The notes: generated from the sequence alone by a model not told the origin. Positions 1 through 7,896 are shown, numbered from the stretch's first letter. The stretch is 16,576 bases of DNA from Stenotrophomonas sp. (GCA_003525885.1 DQIG01000282.1:4514-21089), one strand, 5' to 3'. Made by a program: numbers and translations.

Positions 1-1
1 C

Positions 2-823
2 CTGCCGTGGATGCTGCAGCGCGCGCTGGGCCGCGGCGTCGGCTGGATCACCTGGCGCCTGCTCGGCAGCCGCCGCCGCGCCGCCGAGGTCAACCTGCAG
101 CTGTGCTTCCCCGAGAAGGACGAAGCGTGGCGGCAGCGCCTGGTGCGCGATAGTTTCGATGCGCTGGGCGTAGGCGTGTTCGAGTGCATCCGCGCCTGGT
201 GGGGCAGCATCGACAGCATCCGCCCGCAGGTAAGGATCGAAGGCCTGGAACACCTGCGGCAGATGCAGGCTGAAGGCCGCGGCGTGCTGCTGGTCTCCGG
301 CCACTTCATGACCCTGGAAATGTGTGGCCGCCTGCTGTGCGACTACGTCGACCTGTCCGGCATGTACCGCAAGCACAAGAACCCTGTGTACGAGTGGGCG
401 GTGAAGTTCGGCCGCCTGCGCTATGCCAAGGCGATGTTCGCCAACGAGGATATCCGCGCGACCGTGCGGCACCTGAAGAAGGGCGGCTTCCTCTGGTACG
501 CGCCGGACCAGGACATGCGGGGCAAGGACACCGTGTTCGTGCCGTTCTTCGGCCACACCGCTTCGACCATCACCGCGACCCACCAGCTGGCGCGGATGAC
601 CGGTTGTGCGGTGATTCCGTACTTCCACCGCCGCGAAGGCGGGAAGTACGTGCTGAAGATCGGCGCGCCGCTGGAGAACTTCCCCAGCGAGGACGTGGAA
701 GCCGATACCACGCGGGTCAACCAGGCCATCGAAGAGATGGTGCGCGAAGCCCCCGACCAGTACCTGTGGATCCACCGCCGCTTCAAGCGCCAGCCCGGCG
801 GCCGGAGTGATTTCTACAAATAA
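2..823 (+). CDS. lpxL: Lipid A late acyltransferase, LpxL/HtrB family (5' end outside window)
   Basis: Probable inner-membrane enzyme that transfers a secondary acyl chain (lauroyl or similar) from acyl-ACP to Kdo2-lipid IVA. The frame is open at the left edge (Leu-Pro-Trp precede the first visible ATG at 11), so the N-terminal membrane anchor is cut off; about 273 residues are visible of the 300-plus usual for the family. Numbering from that ATG, SGHFMTLE carries the H-x4-E acyltransferase catalytic pair (H98, E103). WYAPDQDM (162-169) followed by VFVPFFG (175-181) matches the conserved LpxL/LpxP/LpxM block. The C-terminus YLWIHRRFKRQP is also typical. It converges on the leftward LPS cluster (O-antigen ligase, glycosyltransferase), which fits an envelope locus. 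Acyl-chain choice (LpxL, LpxP or LpxM) cannot be decided from sequence alone, so the symbol is the family default. Confidence 0.88.
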   Translation: MPWMLQRALGRGVGWITWRLLGSRRRAAEVNLQLCFPEKDEAWRQRLVRDSFDALGVGVFECIRAWWGSIDSIRPQVRIEGLEHLRQMQAEGRGVLLVSGHFMTLEMCGRLLCDYVDLSGMYRKHKNPVYEWAVKFGRLRYAKAMFANEDIRATVRHLKKGGFLWYAPDQDMRGKDTVFVPFFGHTASTITATHQLARMTGCAVIPYFHRREGGKYVLKIGAPLENFPSEDVEADTTRVNQAIEEMVREAPDQYLWIHRRFKRQPGGRSDFYK

Positions 824-843
824 CGGTGGGGCGGGATGGCTTC

Positions 844-862
844 ATCCACGCAGGGCGTGGAT
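844..862. repeat. Degenerate SMAG/REP-like palindrome
   Basis: ATCCACGC, AGG, GCGTGGAT forms a perfect 8-bp stem with a 3-nt loop, 20 bp past the lpxL stop. It shares its arms with the full SMAG copies at 886-909 and 1424-1447 but has no GTAG head on either side. It looks like a decayed partner of the 886-909 copy. The two hairpins together could stop transcripts leaving lpxL. Confidence 0.6.
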
Positions 863-885
863 TTGATGACGCGGAGCATTCTGAA

Positions 886-909
886 GTAGATCCACGCCAT
901 GCGTGGATG
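886..909 (+). repeat. SMAG (GTAG-headed REP) element, left flank of RAYT
   Basis: A GTAG tetranucleotide (886-889) is followed by the imperfect palindrome ATCCACGCCATGCGTGGAT. This is the layout known for SMAG repeats of Stenotrophomonas maltophilia: a short palindrome with GTAG at one end. The 24-bp unit is the exact reverse complement of 1424-1447 on the other side of the transposase relic. REP elements of this kind are substrates of RAYT transposases and often fold at mRNA 3' ends. Confidence 0.82.
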
Positions 910-931
910 CTCTACATCCGGGAGCCCGCAC

Positions 932-1353
932 CTACAACGGCCAACGGCACCATGCGTGCAGGTACTCACCCAACGTGCCGGCCAGGCCCGCACGGACCGG
1001 ATTGGCCAGGATGTACATCACCTTCTCATGAAGGGATTCATCGCTGCGTACGGCGTGATCGTGGTAACCGTGCTGCCACAGCGCCCCTCGTCGCTCCAAT
1101 CGCCGGTTCAGCAGCCTGCTGCTGCGTGACTTCAGAAGGGACATGCACTCGGCCAGGGTTCCACTGCGCAGCTCCATCAGCCAGTGCAGATGGTCGGGCA
1201 TGACCACCCAGGCGAGGCTGTGGCTGAAGCCCTTGCGCTCTACGAAGCGCAGGGTGTCGATAAGGACGGTTCGCGGCCGAGGGTTGCTGTGGTCAATGAG
1301 TACACGTTGCCGGATCGGGAATACCGACCGTAGCGAAGTCTGGGGCTGGCCAT
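932..1353 (-). pseudogene. REP-associated tyrosine transposase (RAYT, Y1_Tnp), one-base frameshift
   Basis: RAYTs are domesticated IS200/IS605-like HUH nucleases that act on REP hairpins. The N-terminal part, MASPRLRYGRYSRSGN then YSLTTATLGREP, reads from the ATG at 1353 and then hits a stop at 1240. The rest, VLIDTLRFVERKGFSHS onward, is in the neighbouring frame and stays open to 932. Adding one base between 1268 and 1267 joins them as REP-VLIDTL, restoring a protein of about 140 residues, so this is most simply a 1-nt deletion. The C-terminal frame keeps the HUH motif in MPDHLHW, the WQHGYHDHAVR block, and a Tyr in MYILANPVRAGL that aligns with the catalytic Tyr of E. coli TnpA-REP (from memory). 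No slippery heptamer is visible at the junction, so programmed frameshifting is unlikely; a sequencing error is possible. Confidence 0.82.
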
Positions 1354-1423
1354 GCCTCCAGCGTGCGCGAACTCCCGGGGCGCCGATAGTGGAGATGCTG
1401 CCGTGTTCAGGTCGGGAAAGCCC

Positions 1424-1447
1424 CATCCACGCATGGCGTGGATCTAC
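1424..1447 (-). repeat. SMAG (GTAG-headed REP) element, right flank of RAYT
   Basis: Exact reverse complement of 886-909: the palindrome CATCCACGCATGGCGTGGAT followed by CTAC, that is, a GTAG head on the minus strand at 1444-1447. It lies 71 bp upstream of the RAYT ATG and 43 bp beyond the waaL stop, so it may also serve as a 3' hairpin for the leftward LPS transcript. Perfect identity between the two copies suggests recent placement or a shared origin. Confidence 0.82.
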
Positions 1448-1490
1448 TGATCGGCTCCCTGGTTGATCCCTACCATGCGCGGATGCGCGG

Positions 1491-2822
1491 TCACTTCACC
1501 GGCGGAGAATCTTCTGCGTCGCGGGCCAGCAGGCTGCCGGCGAACAGAGCTGCCAGCAGCACGGTCAGGCCACCCCAGAACGCGGAGTAGAACGCCAGGT
1601 GCGTGTTGAGCGGGAACACCGTGACCGCCAGCGCCAGCATCGCCGGTCGGGCGCGGTCACGCGCAGCCGGAGGCGCATAGCGCCAGGCCCGCCAGGCCTG
1701 CGCCACCGCCGCCAACCACAGCAGCAGGCCAAGCACGCCGGTCTCGGCAAGGATTTCCAGCACGATCTGGTGGGCGTGCAATGCCGGTTGATTGCCCCAC
1801 ACTGCGGGGCCCTCGTCGGCCACGCAGGCCGGATACGCGTCGCGGAAACCACGCGCACCGACACCGTTGACCGGATGTTCTTCGATCATGCACAGCGCCG
1901 CCTTCCAGATGCGCGCGCGCCCCGACAGTGCCTCGTCAACGCCCTGCCCGTCTTCGTTCCACGCCTGTGCCGTGCGCGCGACACGCTCGCGCAGTTGCGG
2001 CACTCCCGCTGTCAGTGCGGCCGTACCCAGCGCTGCCACCAGTGCCAGCAGCAGCAGCCGCTTCCAGCCGAACTGGCGCACGCCGCTGTAGGCCAGCACC
2101 AGCATAAAGGTGATCCACGAGGCGCGCGAACCCGCCAGCAGCAGCACGCATCCCAGTGCCGCAGCGGCCAGCAACCACCCTGCGCTACCGAAACGCCGCG
2201 CCATCGGCAGCAGCAGGAACGGTGACAGGCTGGCCAGCACCTGGCCGAATTTCAGATTGCAGGGCCCGAGCGCGCCGCTGAGGCGGTCGGCCAGTGCGGC
2301 TTCGTCCGCCGGGCACAGCGCGTGGCCACTCACAGCCAGCTTCAGGTGTTCCAACGACCAGAACCACGGGCTGGTGCCGGCCAGCGCCTGCACCAGCGCA
2401 TCCAGCGTCCACACGGCGGTGATCAGTGCCAGGCCACCGAAGGTCAGCCGCCGCCGTTCCGGCGTGGCCACCGCGATCGCCACCAGCCACATGAAGGGCA
2501 GGTAGCGCAGGCCGGCGGCAGCCTTGGTCCACGAGGCCGAAGGATCGATCGCATCGATGGCCGAGAACGCCTGCGGCAGCCAGTAGCCGAGGAACAGGAT
2601 CGAGGTCAGCGCCCACGCCGCCGTGCTCAACAGGTGCGGGCGCCGCTGCAGCCGGCGCATGACCATGCGCGCGGCAGCATAGAGCGCGCCAAGGCCCAGC
2701 ACGGTTTCGGCGATGCCCGGCAACGGCCACATCGCCACGTACGCCAGCACCCACCAGGGCGCCCAGCGCCCGGCGCGGTCGTCACGCACGATGACAGCGG
2801 GGTCAGCCGGCGAGATCGGCAT
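1491..2822 (-). CDS. waaL: O-antigen ligase / Wzy_C-type polysaccharide ligase
   Basis: Multi-pass inner-membrane protein predicted to join O-antigen or a related glycan from undecaprenyl diphosphate to lipid A-core in the periplasm. From the ATG at 2822 it is 443 residues with many hydrophobic segments. The large periplasmic loop holds LSGRARIWKAAL (about 299-310), EEHPVNGVGARGFR (about 314-327) and HAHQIVLEILAETGVLGLLL (349-368). The His-x-His followed by an acidic, hydrophobic stretch is the Wzy_C hallmark. The open frame extends up to 3050, but that part overlaps the glycosyltransferase and is Arg/Cys/Ser-rich shadow. The 2822 start leaves a 20-nt overlap with the gene before it, which suggests translational coupling; no clear Shine-Dalgarno is seen. 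It is last in the zinc-finger, glycosyltransferase, ligase cluster. Wzy polymerases share this domain, so ligase versus polymerase is inferred from context. Confidence 0.78.
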   Translation of the reverse strand: MPISPADPAVIVRDDRAGRWAPWWVLAYVAMWPLPGIAETVLGLGALYAAARMVMRRLQRRPHLLSTAAWALTSILFLGYWLPQAFSAIDAIDPSASWTKAAAGLRYLPFMWLVAIAVATPERRRLTFGGLALITAVWTLDALVQALAGTSPWFWSLEHLKLAVSGHALCPADEAALADRLSGALGPCNLKFGQVLASLSPFLLLPMARRFGSAGWLLAAAALGCVLLLAGSRASWITFMLVLAYSGVRQFGWKRLLLLALVAALGTAALTAGVPQLRERVARTAQAWNEDGQGVDEALSGRARIWKAALCMIEEHPVNGVGARGFRDAYPACVADEGPAVWGNQPALHAHQIVLEILAETGVLGLLLWLAAVAQAWRAWRYAPPAARDRARPAMLALAVTVFPLNTHLAFYSAFWGGLTVLLAALFAGSLLARDAEDSPPVK

Positions 2823-3918
2823 AGAGGCGGAGGGTATCGCGCTGCATGGCCTGCAGGGTAAACGGGATGCGGGTCGGCAAGGACGGCGGCTGCGCCAGCA
2901 GGGCCAGCGCACGTTCACCCAGCGCGCGCGCATCGCCGAGCGGCACCGCGCCGCTGGGCTGCAGCTGCTGCAGCAGTTCGCCGACGCCACCGTGGTCCCA
3001 GCCCAGCACCGGGCGGCCGACCGACAACGCCTCGACCACGGTGCGGCCAAAGGCTTCCGGCTTGTCCGACAGCTGCAGCACCAGATCGCTGGCGGCGTAG
3101 GCCTGGGCGATGCGTGCGGTAGGCGTGCTGATCTGTATGGCTTCGGCCACGCCCAGTGCCGCAGCCTGGTGCCGCAGGTCTGCTACGTAGGCCTCACGCC
3201 CGGGTTCGTCAGTGCCCAGCATCCACAGCTGGGCAGGCACGCCGGCGGCACGCACATCGGCCAGCAGGCGCAGCGCGTGGGCGTGACCCTTCAGTCGGGT
3301 GCCACGCCCGGGCAGCAGCAGTAGCGGGCCTTCAACCTGGGCCAGCCAGGGGTAATCGGCCGCCAGGGCCAGCCGCGGGCGACGGTCGGCACGCGCTACG
3401 CGTGGGAACTGGCCGACATCGACACCGCGGGGAATCACCTGCAGTCTCTCTTCCGGCACCGTCGGGTAGTGGCGTTGCACGTAGGCGCGCACGGTATTGG
3501 ATACGCAGACCACGCGTTCGCCACTGGTCATCACCGCGCTGTAGCGGCTGGGCGAATTCAACCCGTGCACGGTGGTCACCCAATGCGGGCGCTGTGCGGC
3601 GGGCATGGCGCGGATCGCGTACAGGCCCAACCAGGCCGGCAGGCGCGAACGTGCATGCACGATGTCCGCACCAACCTCGGCAAACAGCCGGCGCAGGGTC
3701 GGCAGATGGCGCAGGGTCAGCAGCGACTTGCGGCCGATGTCCAGGGTGAGGTGCTCAGCACCGCTGTCCAGCAGCGGCTGCACCAGGCGGCCACCGGCTG
3801 ACACCACCAGCGCGCGATGGCCGGCAGCAACCAGGGCCGCAGCAATTTCAAGGGTCGAGCGCTCGACTCCACCGGAGTGCAGCGCCGGCAGCAACTGCAC
3901 CACGGTCAATCGGCGCAT
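2803..3918 (-). CDS. Glycosyltransferase, GT-B fold, family 4 type
   Basis: Cytoplasmic or membrane-associated retaining glycosyltransferase, probably building the LPS core or a related surface glycan. The 371 residues show the GT-B pattern. The N-terminal domain has LHSGGVERSTLEIAAAL (13-29), ADIVHARSRLPAW (84-96) and VCVSNTVRAYV (137-147). The C-terminal nucleotide-sugar domain has LLLPGRGTRLKGH (200-212) and the E-x7-E motif in KPEAFGRTVVEAL (E288, E296), followed by GWDHGGVGELL. It starts 15 nt after the zinc-finger gene stop and overlaps the downstream ligase by 20 nt, so the three are likely one transcript. Donor and acceptor sugars cannot be read from the sequence. Close relatives include WaaG-like core transferases, but I do not assign a symbol. 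Confidence 0.87.
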   Translation of the reverse strand: MRRLTVVQLLPALHSGGVERSTLEIAAALVAAGHRALVVSAGGRLVQPLLDSGAEHLTLDIGRKSLLTLRHLPTLRRLFAEVGADIVHARSRLPAWLGLYAIRAMPAAQRPHWVTTVHGLNSPSRYSAVMTSGERVVCVSNTVRAYVQRHYPTVPEERLQVIPRGVDVGQFPRVARADRRPRLALAADYPWLAQVEGPLLLLPGRGTRLKGHAHALRLLADVRAAGVPAQLWMLGTDEPGREAYVADLRHQAAALGVAEAIQISTPTARIAQAYAASDLVLQLSDKPEAFGRTVVEALSVGRPVLGWDHGGVGELLQQLQPSGAVPLGDARALGERALALLAQPPSLPTRIPFTLQAMQRDTLRLYADLAG

Positions 3919-3933
3919 CGAAGGGGCCGCCGT

Positions 3934-4131
3934 TTAGTCGGCCAGCACGAACACGGAACCGCAGTACGGGCACTGCGCTTCGCCGTTGGGCTCGTCTTCG
4001 ATCGGCAGGTACACGCGCGGATGCGAGTTCCACAGCGCCATTTCCGGGGTCGGGCAGCTCAACGGCAGATCGCTGCGGTGCACGGTGTAGCGCTTCTCGG
4101 CGTTGGCGGGCGCGGTGGCGGTATGGCTCAT
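3934..4131 (-). CDS. Small CHCC zinc-finger domain protein
   Basis: A 65-residue protein with C26, H37, C54 and C57 (QCPYCGSVF) spaced as in the zf-CHCC family, which also covers the mitochondrial complex I subunit NDUFS6. The core SHPRVYLPIEDE and the C-terminal CPYCG pair are typical. It presumably binds one Zn2+; its bacterial role is unknown. The start at 4131 is the only Met giving the full domain. The open frame continues far upstream as a 1319-codon antisense frame to the GH92 gene, which is an artefact. It heads the leftward LPS cluster, 15 nt before the glycosyltransferase, an association I recall from other gammaproteobacterial LPS-core loci. A candidate extended -10 lies just upstream (4166-4174). 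No clear Shine-Dalgarno is visible. Confidence 0.85.
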   Translation of the reverse strand: MSHTATAPANAEKRYTVHRSDLPLSCPTPEMALWNSHPRVYLPIEDEPNGEAQCPYCGSVFVLAD

Positions 4132-4165
4132 GGCGGATGTCGGTGAACGGGTTGCGAGGCCTGTG

Positions 4166-4174
4166 ATTCTAGCA
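4166..4174 (-). promoter_or_regulatory. Candidate extended -10 promoter of the zinc-finger/LPS cluster
   Basis: Reading leftward, TGCTAGAAT fits the extended -10 form TGnTATAAT with one mismatch in the hexamer. It lies 35 nt upstream of the zinc-finger ATG. No good -35 is found at 16-18 bp, which is usual for extended -10 promoters. Seen by eye only. Confidence 0.35.
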
Positions 4175-4538
4175 TCTGGGCCGCACCGACATTGCGCCGC
4201 AACGGGCTTTTGCGCGCTCCCGCCACCGTCGCGCCCCTCCGCGCTGCACCCTGGGCGGTGGCACCCGCGGGGATTCTGCGGTGGTTCCGGCGGGTTCCCT
4301 CGCCAGAATCGTCTCCAGCGATATTTCCCGCATTTGGATCGAACTAAATGGCACTTGCCAGCACGCAGCGGCTGTTGCAGGATCGGGCCAGGTCGTACTC
4401 CGACCCACCCAATCCAACCCGATCGCATGGCCCGCCCCCACCGGACCGGCATCGCCTCTTCCACTGCCATCCCGGCGGGCGGAGCGATGCTGTCCGTGGT
4501 GTCCGCCGATGCGGGTTCTGCCCGCCGCCAGCCCTCCC

Positions 4539-4544
4539 GGGAGA
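4539..4544 (+). promoter_or_regulatory. Ribosome-binding site fixing the GH92 start
   Basis: GGGAGA sits 7 nt before the ATG at 4552. The upstream in-frame ATG at 4348 lacks such a site, and a signal peptide begins at 4552, so this site decides the start. Confidence 0.7.
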
Positions 4545-4551
4545 CCCTTGC

Positions 4552-7500
4552 ATGACCCTGTCCGATCCGCGCCGCGCCCTGCTTCCGCTCGCCCTGGCCC
4601 TGGCCTGTGCGGCCACTGCGACGCCGGTGCTGGCGCAGGGGCTGCAGACCTCGTTCGAACCGGGCGAACCTGCCCCGACGCAGACCGCGGGCGCGCTGCA
4701 GGTCACGATCGGCAATGGACCGGCCGCGCCCTACACCGCCAAGCGCAACGCCGGCTACAGCGGCCTGCATGCGCTGCGCTACAGCAGCGAGGGCGGCAGC
4801 GCGCGGCGCGAACTGTTCAAGGCCGACCTGCCCATCGAGGCCGATACCACGCTGTCGTGGCTGGTGCTGCCGGAGATCGTCGGCAAGGACACTGTCGCCT
4901 CGACCTATGTCTCGCTGGACCTGCTGCTGGACGATGGCAGCCGCGTTTCGGCCGGTGCGGCGCGCGATCAGCATGGGGTGGCGATCGGCGCGCGCGCGCA
5001 GGGCGAGTCGAAGACGCTGTACCCGCAGCAGTGGGCGCGCAAGGCGGTGCGGCTGGGCGATGTGCCTGCGCTGAAGGGCCGCCGCGTGGTGGCGATCGAG
5101 CTGGACGTGGCCAGTGCCGACGGCGCGCCGGTCTCCGGCTGGATCGATGACGTGCGTCTGGACACGGTGCCGAGGCAGCAGCCGCAGCGCGTCTCGGACT
5201 GGGTGCTGACCACCCGCGGCACCCAGGCCAACGGCACCTTCTCGCGCGGCAACAATTTCCCGGCCACGGCGGTGCCGCACGGGTTCAACTTCTGGACCCC
5301 GGTGACCGATGCCGGCGCACTGAACTGGCTGTACCGCTGGAACGAGCAGAACGATGCGCAGAACCGTCCGCAACTGCAGGCGCTTGCGCTGAGCCACCAA
5401 CCCAGCCCGTGGATGGGCGACCGCCAGACCTTCCAGGTGATGCCCTCGTCCAGCCGTGGCGCGCCGGAGGCCGACCGCCGCAAGCGCGCGCTGTCGTTCG
5501 ATCGCAGCCATGAAAGCGCGCGACCGTATCGCTACGACGTGCGCTTCGACAATGGCATCGCCGCCGCCATCGCACCGACCGACCATGCCGCGCTGTTCCG
5601 CTTCGACTTCCCCGAAGGTGGCGATGCCAACCTGCTGTTCGACAACGTCGATGCACGGGGCGGCCTGGCCCTGGACGCGGCCACGCAGACGCTGTCCGGC
5701 TACACCGATACGCGCAGCGGCCTGTCCAACGGCGCCAGCCGCATGTATGTGGTGGCCAGCTTCGACAAGCCCTGGCGCAGCAGCGGCCGCCTCGACACCG
5801 GTCGCCCGACCGGCTACATCAAGTTCGATGCCGGCAGCGACCGGCGGGTGACGATGCGTATCGCCACCTCGCTGATCTCCGTGGAACAGGCGCGGCACAA
5901 CCTGGCGCTGGAAATCGCCGCCGCCGATACGCTGGAGAGCGTGGCCGGCCGCGCGCAGGATGCGTGGGACGCGCGCCTGGCCCGCTTCGACATCGGCGAT
6001 GCCAGCGACGACCAGAAGACCACGCTGTACTCCAGCCTGTACCGGCTGTACCTGTATCCCAATTCCGGCCACGAGAATGCCGGCAGCGCGGCCGCGCCTG
6101 ACTGGCGCTACGCCAACCAGGCCAGCGCCAGCGACGACAACACCGAGGGCAGCGCGAAGCGCAGCTTCACCGGCGTGCGCGATGGCAAGGTGTTCGTCAA
6201 CAACGGCTTCTGGGACACCTTCCGCACCACCTGGCCGGCCTATGCACTGTTCACGCCCGACGATGCCGGGCAGATGGTGCAGGGCTTCATCGAGCAGTAC
6301 CGCGCCGGTGGCTGGATCGCACGCTGGTCGTCGCCGGGTTATGCGGACCTGATGGTCGGCACCAGCTCGGACGTGGCCTTCGCCGACGCATGGCTGAAGG
6401 GCATCGGCGGCTTCGATCCGGCCGAGGCCTACGCCGCCGCGCTGAAGAACGCGACCGTGGTCCCGCCCGACCGCCATGTCGGCCGCAAGGGCATGGACCG
6501 TTCCACCTTCCGTGGTTACGCCAGCGCGGACGTGCACGAAGGCATGTCGTGGACGATGGAAGGGGCACTCAACGATTTCGGCATCGCCAACATGGCCGAT
6601 GCGCTGGCCAGGCGCGCGACCATGCCGGCCGCACGCGAGCGCTACAACACCGAGGCCGAGTACTTCCGCTATCGTGCCGCCAGCTACGCGACGATGTTCG
6701 ATCCGGCGGCCGGCTTCTTCCAGGGCCGCAAGGCCGATGGCCACTGGCGCGTGGACGCCAAGGACTACGACCCGCGCGTGTGGGGCCACGACTACACCGA
6801 ATCCAATGGCTGGACCTTCGCCTTCACTGCCGCCCACGATGGCGAAGGCCTGGCCGTACTGTACGGTGGCCGCGACAGGCTGGCCGCCAAGCTGGACATC
6901 TTCTTTGCCACCCCGGAGACCGCCGATCCGGCACTGGCCGGTTCCTATGGCGGCACCATCCATGAAATGACCGAAGCGCGTGACGTGCGCATGGGCATGT
7001 ACGCGCACAGCAACCAGCCGGCGCACCACATCCCGTGGATGTACCTGTACGCCGGGCAGCCGTGGAAGACCCAGCAGCACGTGCGCGAGATCCTGTCGCG
7101 GCTGTACGTCGGCAGCGAGATCGGCCAGGGCTATCCGGGCGACGAGGACAACGGCGAGACCTCGGCGTGGTACGTGCTGGCCTCGCTGGGCCTTTATCCG
7201 CTGCGCATGGGCGCCCCGGAGTACGTGATCGGTTCGCCTGCATTCCGCCACGCACGGGTGGAACTGCAGGGCGGCGCGGTGCTGACCGTGAACGCGGCCA
7301 ACAACTCGCGTGAGAACGTGTACGTGCAGTCGCTGAAGATCAACGGCACGCCCTGGACGAAGACCTGGGTGCCGCACGACCTGATCGCCAAGGGTGCAAC
7401 GCTGGACTTCGTGATGGGCCCGCAGCCGTCGCGCTGGGGCAGCGGCGTCGATGACGTGCCGCGCTCGTTGACCGCCCGTGGCCAGCGACCTCAGCTGCTG

Positions 7501-7896
7501 CACGACCTGCTCGGCAGCGGCGCGAAGGCGACGCTGGCCGATGGCCGCGTCCTGCCGGCACTGGTCGATGACGATGCGTCCACCACCGTCGGCCTGGGTG
7601 GCGGCGCGACCATCGCACTGACCGGCCTGAGCGATGGCGCGCCGACGATGTACACGCTGACCAGCGGTGACGGCCGCATCCAGGGCGGCGAATGGACTCT
7701 GGAGGCGCGCAGTGGCAACGGCCGCTGGGTCGTGCTCGACCAACGCAGTGGCGAAGCCTTCGAGTCTGCCCGCCAGACCCGCCCGTTCCGCATCGCAAAG
7801 CCCGGTCGCTACAGTGAGTACCGCCTGCGCCTGGCCGCGCCGGGCCGGCTGCCGCTGGCGGAGATCGAACTGTTGGCGCCCAGCGCCGTACAATGA
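4552..7896 (+). CDS. Secreted GH92 family alpha-1,2-mannosidase
   Basis: Predicted exported exo-acting alpha-mannosidase of glycoside hydrolase family 92, an inverting, Ca2+-dependent family acting on N-glycans and yeast mannans. The 1114 residues begin with a signal peptide (hydrophobic 9-27, likely cut after PVLA). A beta-rich, carbohydrate-binding-like region follows (about 30-215), then the GH92 N-domain from TTRGTQANGTFSRGNNFP (about 219). The catalytic part shows NNGFWDTFRTTWP (550-562), GTSSDVAFADAW (603-614), YTESNGW (748-754) and GDEDNGETSAWYV (863-875). By family pattern E750 should be the general acid and D864/D866 the base site; this mapping is from memory. Residues about 985-1114 look like a discoidin/F5-8C-type module. 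It overlaps the downstream metallopeptidase by 4 nt, giving a coupled operon for degrading mannosylated glycoproteins. Linkage specificity is not certain, since GH92 also has 1,3-, 1,4- and 1,6-active members. Confidence 0.9.
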   Translation: MTLSDPRRALLPLALALACAATATPVLAQGLQTSFEPGEPAPTQTAGALQVTIGNGPAAPYTAKRNAGYSGLHALRYSSEGGSARRELFKADLPIEADTTLSWLVLPEIVGKDTVASTYVSLDLLLDDGSRVSAGAARDQHGVAIGARAQGESKTLYPQQWARKAVRLGDVPALKGRRVVAIELDVASADGAPVSGWIDDVRLDTVPRQQPQRVSDWVLTTRGTQANGTFSRGNNFPATAVPHGFNFWTPVTDAGALNWLYRWNEQNDAQNRPQLQALALSHQPSPWMGDRQTFQVMPSSSRGAPEADRRKRALSFDRSHESARPYRYDVRFDNGIAAAIAPTDHAALFRFDFPEGGDANLLFDNVDARGGLALDAATQTLSGYTDTRSGLSNGASRMYVVASFDKPWRSSGRLDTGRPTGYIKFDAGSDRRVTMRIATSLISVEQARHNLALEIAAADTLESVAGRAQDAWDARLARFDIGDASDDQKTTLYSSLYRLYLYPNSGHENAGSAAAPDWRYANQASASDDNTEGSAKRSFTGVRDGKVFVNNGFWDTFRTTWPAYALFTPDDAGQMVQGFIEQYRAGGWIARWSSPGYADLMVGTSSDVAFADAWLKGIGGFDPAEAYAAALKNATVVPPDRHVGRKGMDRSTFRGYASADVHEGMSWTMEGALNDFGIANMADALARRATMPAARERYNTEAEYFRYRAASYATMFDPAAGFFQGRKADGHWRVDAKDYDPRVWGHDYTESNGWTFAFTAAHDGEGLAVLYGGRDRLAAKLDIFFATPETADPALAGSYGGTIHEMTEARDVRMGMYAHSNQPAHHIPWMYLYAGQPWKTQQHVREILSRLYVGSEIGQGYPGDEDNGETSAWYVLASLGLYPLRMGAPEYVIGSPAFRHARVELQGGAVLTVNAANNSRENVYVQSLKINGTPWTKTWVPHDLIAKGATLDFVMGPQPSRWGSGVDDVPRSLTARGQRPQLLHDLLGSGAKATLADGRVLPALVDDDASTTVGLGGGATIALTGLSDGAPTMYTLTSGDGRIQGGEWTLEARSGNGRWVVLDQRSGEAFESARQTRPFRIAKPGRYSEYRLRLAAPGRLPLAEIELLAPSAVQ

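Larger units (their letters stand above)
886..1447. mobile_element. RAYT-REP unit: broken transposase bracketed by inverted SMAG repeats
   Basis: A 562-bp unit consists of a leftward RAYT gene (932-1353) between two identical 24-bp SMAG repeats in inverted orientation, GTAG heads pointing outward. This is the usual REP-RAYT association, in which the transposase sits beside the REP type it recognises. It occupies the gap between the converging lpxL and waaL genes, a position that avoids damaging either. I see no target-site duplication, as expected for single-strand HUH transposition. The unit is probably no longer autonomous because of the frameshift in the transposase. Confidence 0.65.
4132..4551. 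other. Divergent intergenic region between LPS cluster and GH92 gene
   Basis: 420 bp without a gene I can support. It holds a possible promoter for the leftward cluster (4166-4174) and the GH92 ribosome-binding site (4539-4544). The GH92 frame stays open back to an ATG at 4348, but that stretch (PPNPTRSHGPPPPDRHR and similar) is not protein-like and has no RBS. I saw no repeat, RNA gene or clear rightward promoter. Confidence 0.55.

Noticed and set aside
826..1203. Rightward frames between lpxL and waaL (826-1203, 1143-1466)
   Set aside because: They run through SMAG palindromes and opposite to the RAYT relic, with no domain-like sequence.
2823..3050. Extended N-terminus of the O-antigen ligase up to 3050
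   Set aside because: The added 76 residues are Arg/Cys/Ser-rich and fully overlap the glycosyltransferase C-terminal domain. The ATG at 2822 gives a normal family length.
4348..4551. Upstream ATG of the GH92 frame at 4348
   Set aside because: The extra 68 residues would precede and spoil the signal peptide, look non-coding, and the RBS is at 4539-4544.
3934..7893. 1319-codon leftward open frame antisense to the GH92 gene
   Set aside because: Low-complexity Arg/Ala/Gly/His composition with no motif, and the opposite frame encodes a clear GH92 enzyme. Only its last 65 codons are a real gene (the zinc-finger protein). Long antisense frames are expected at this GC content.
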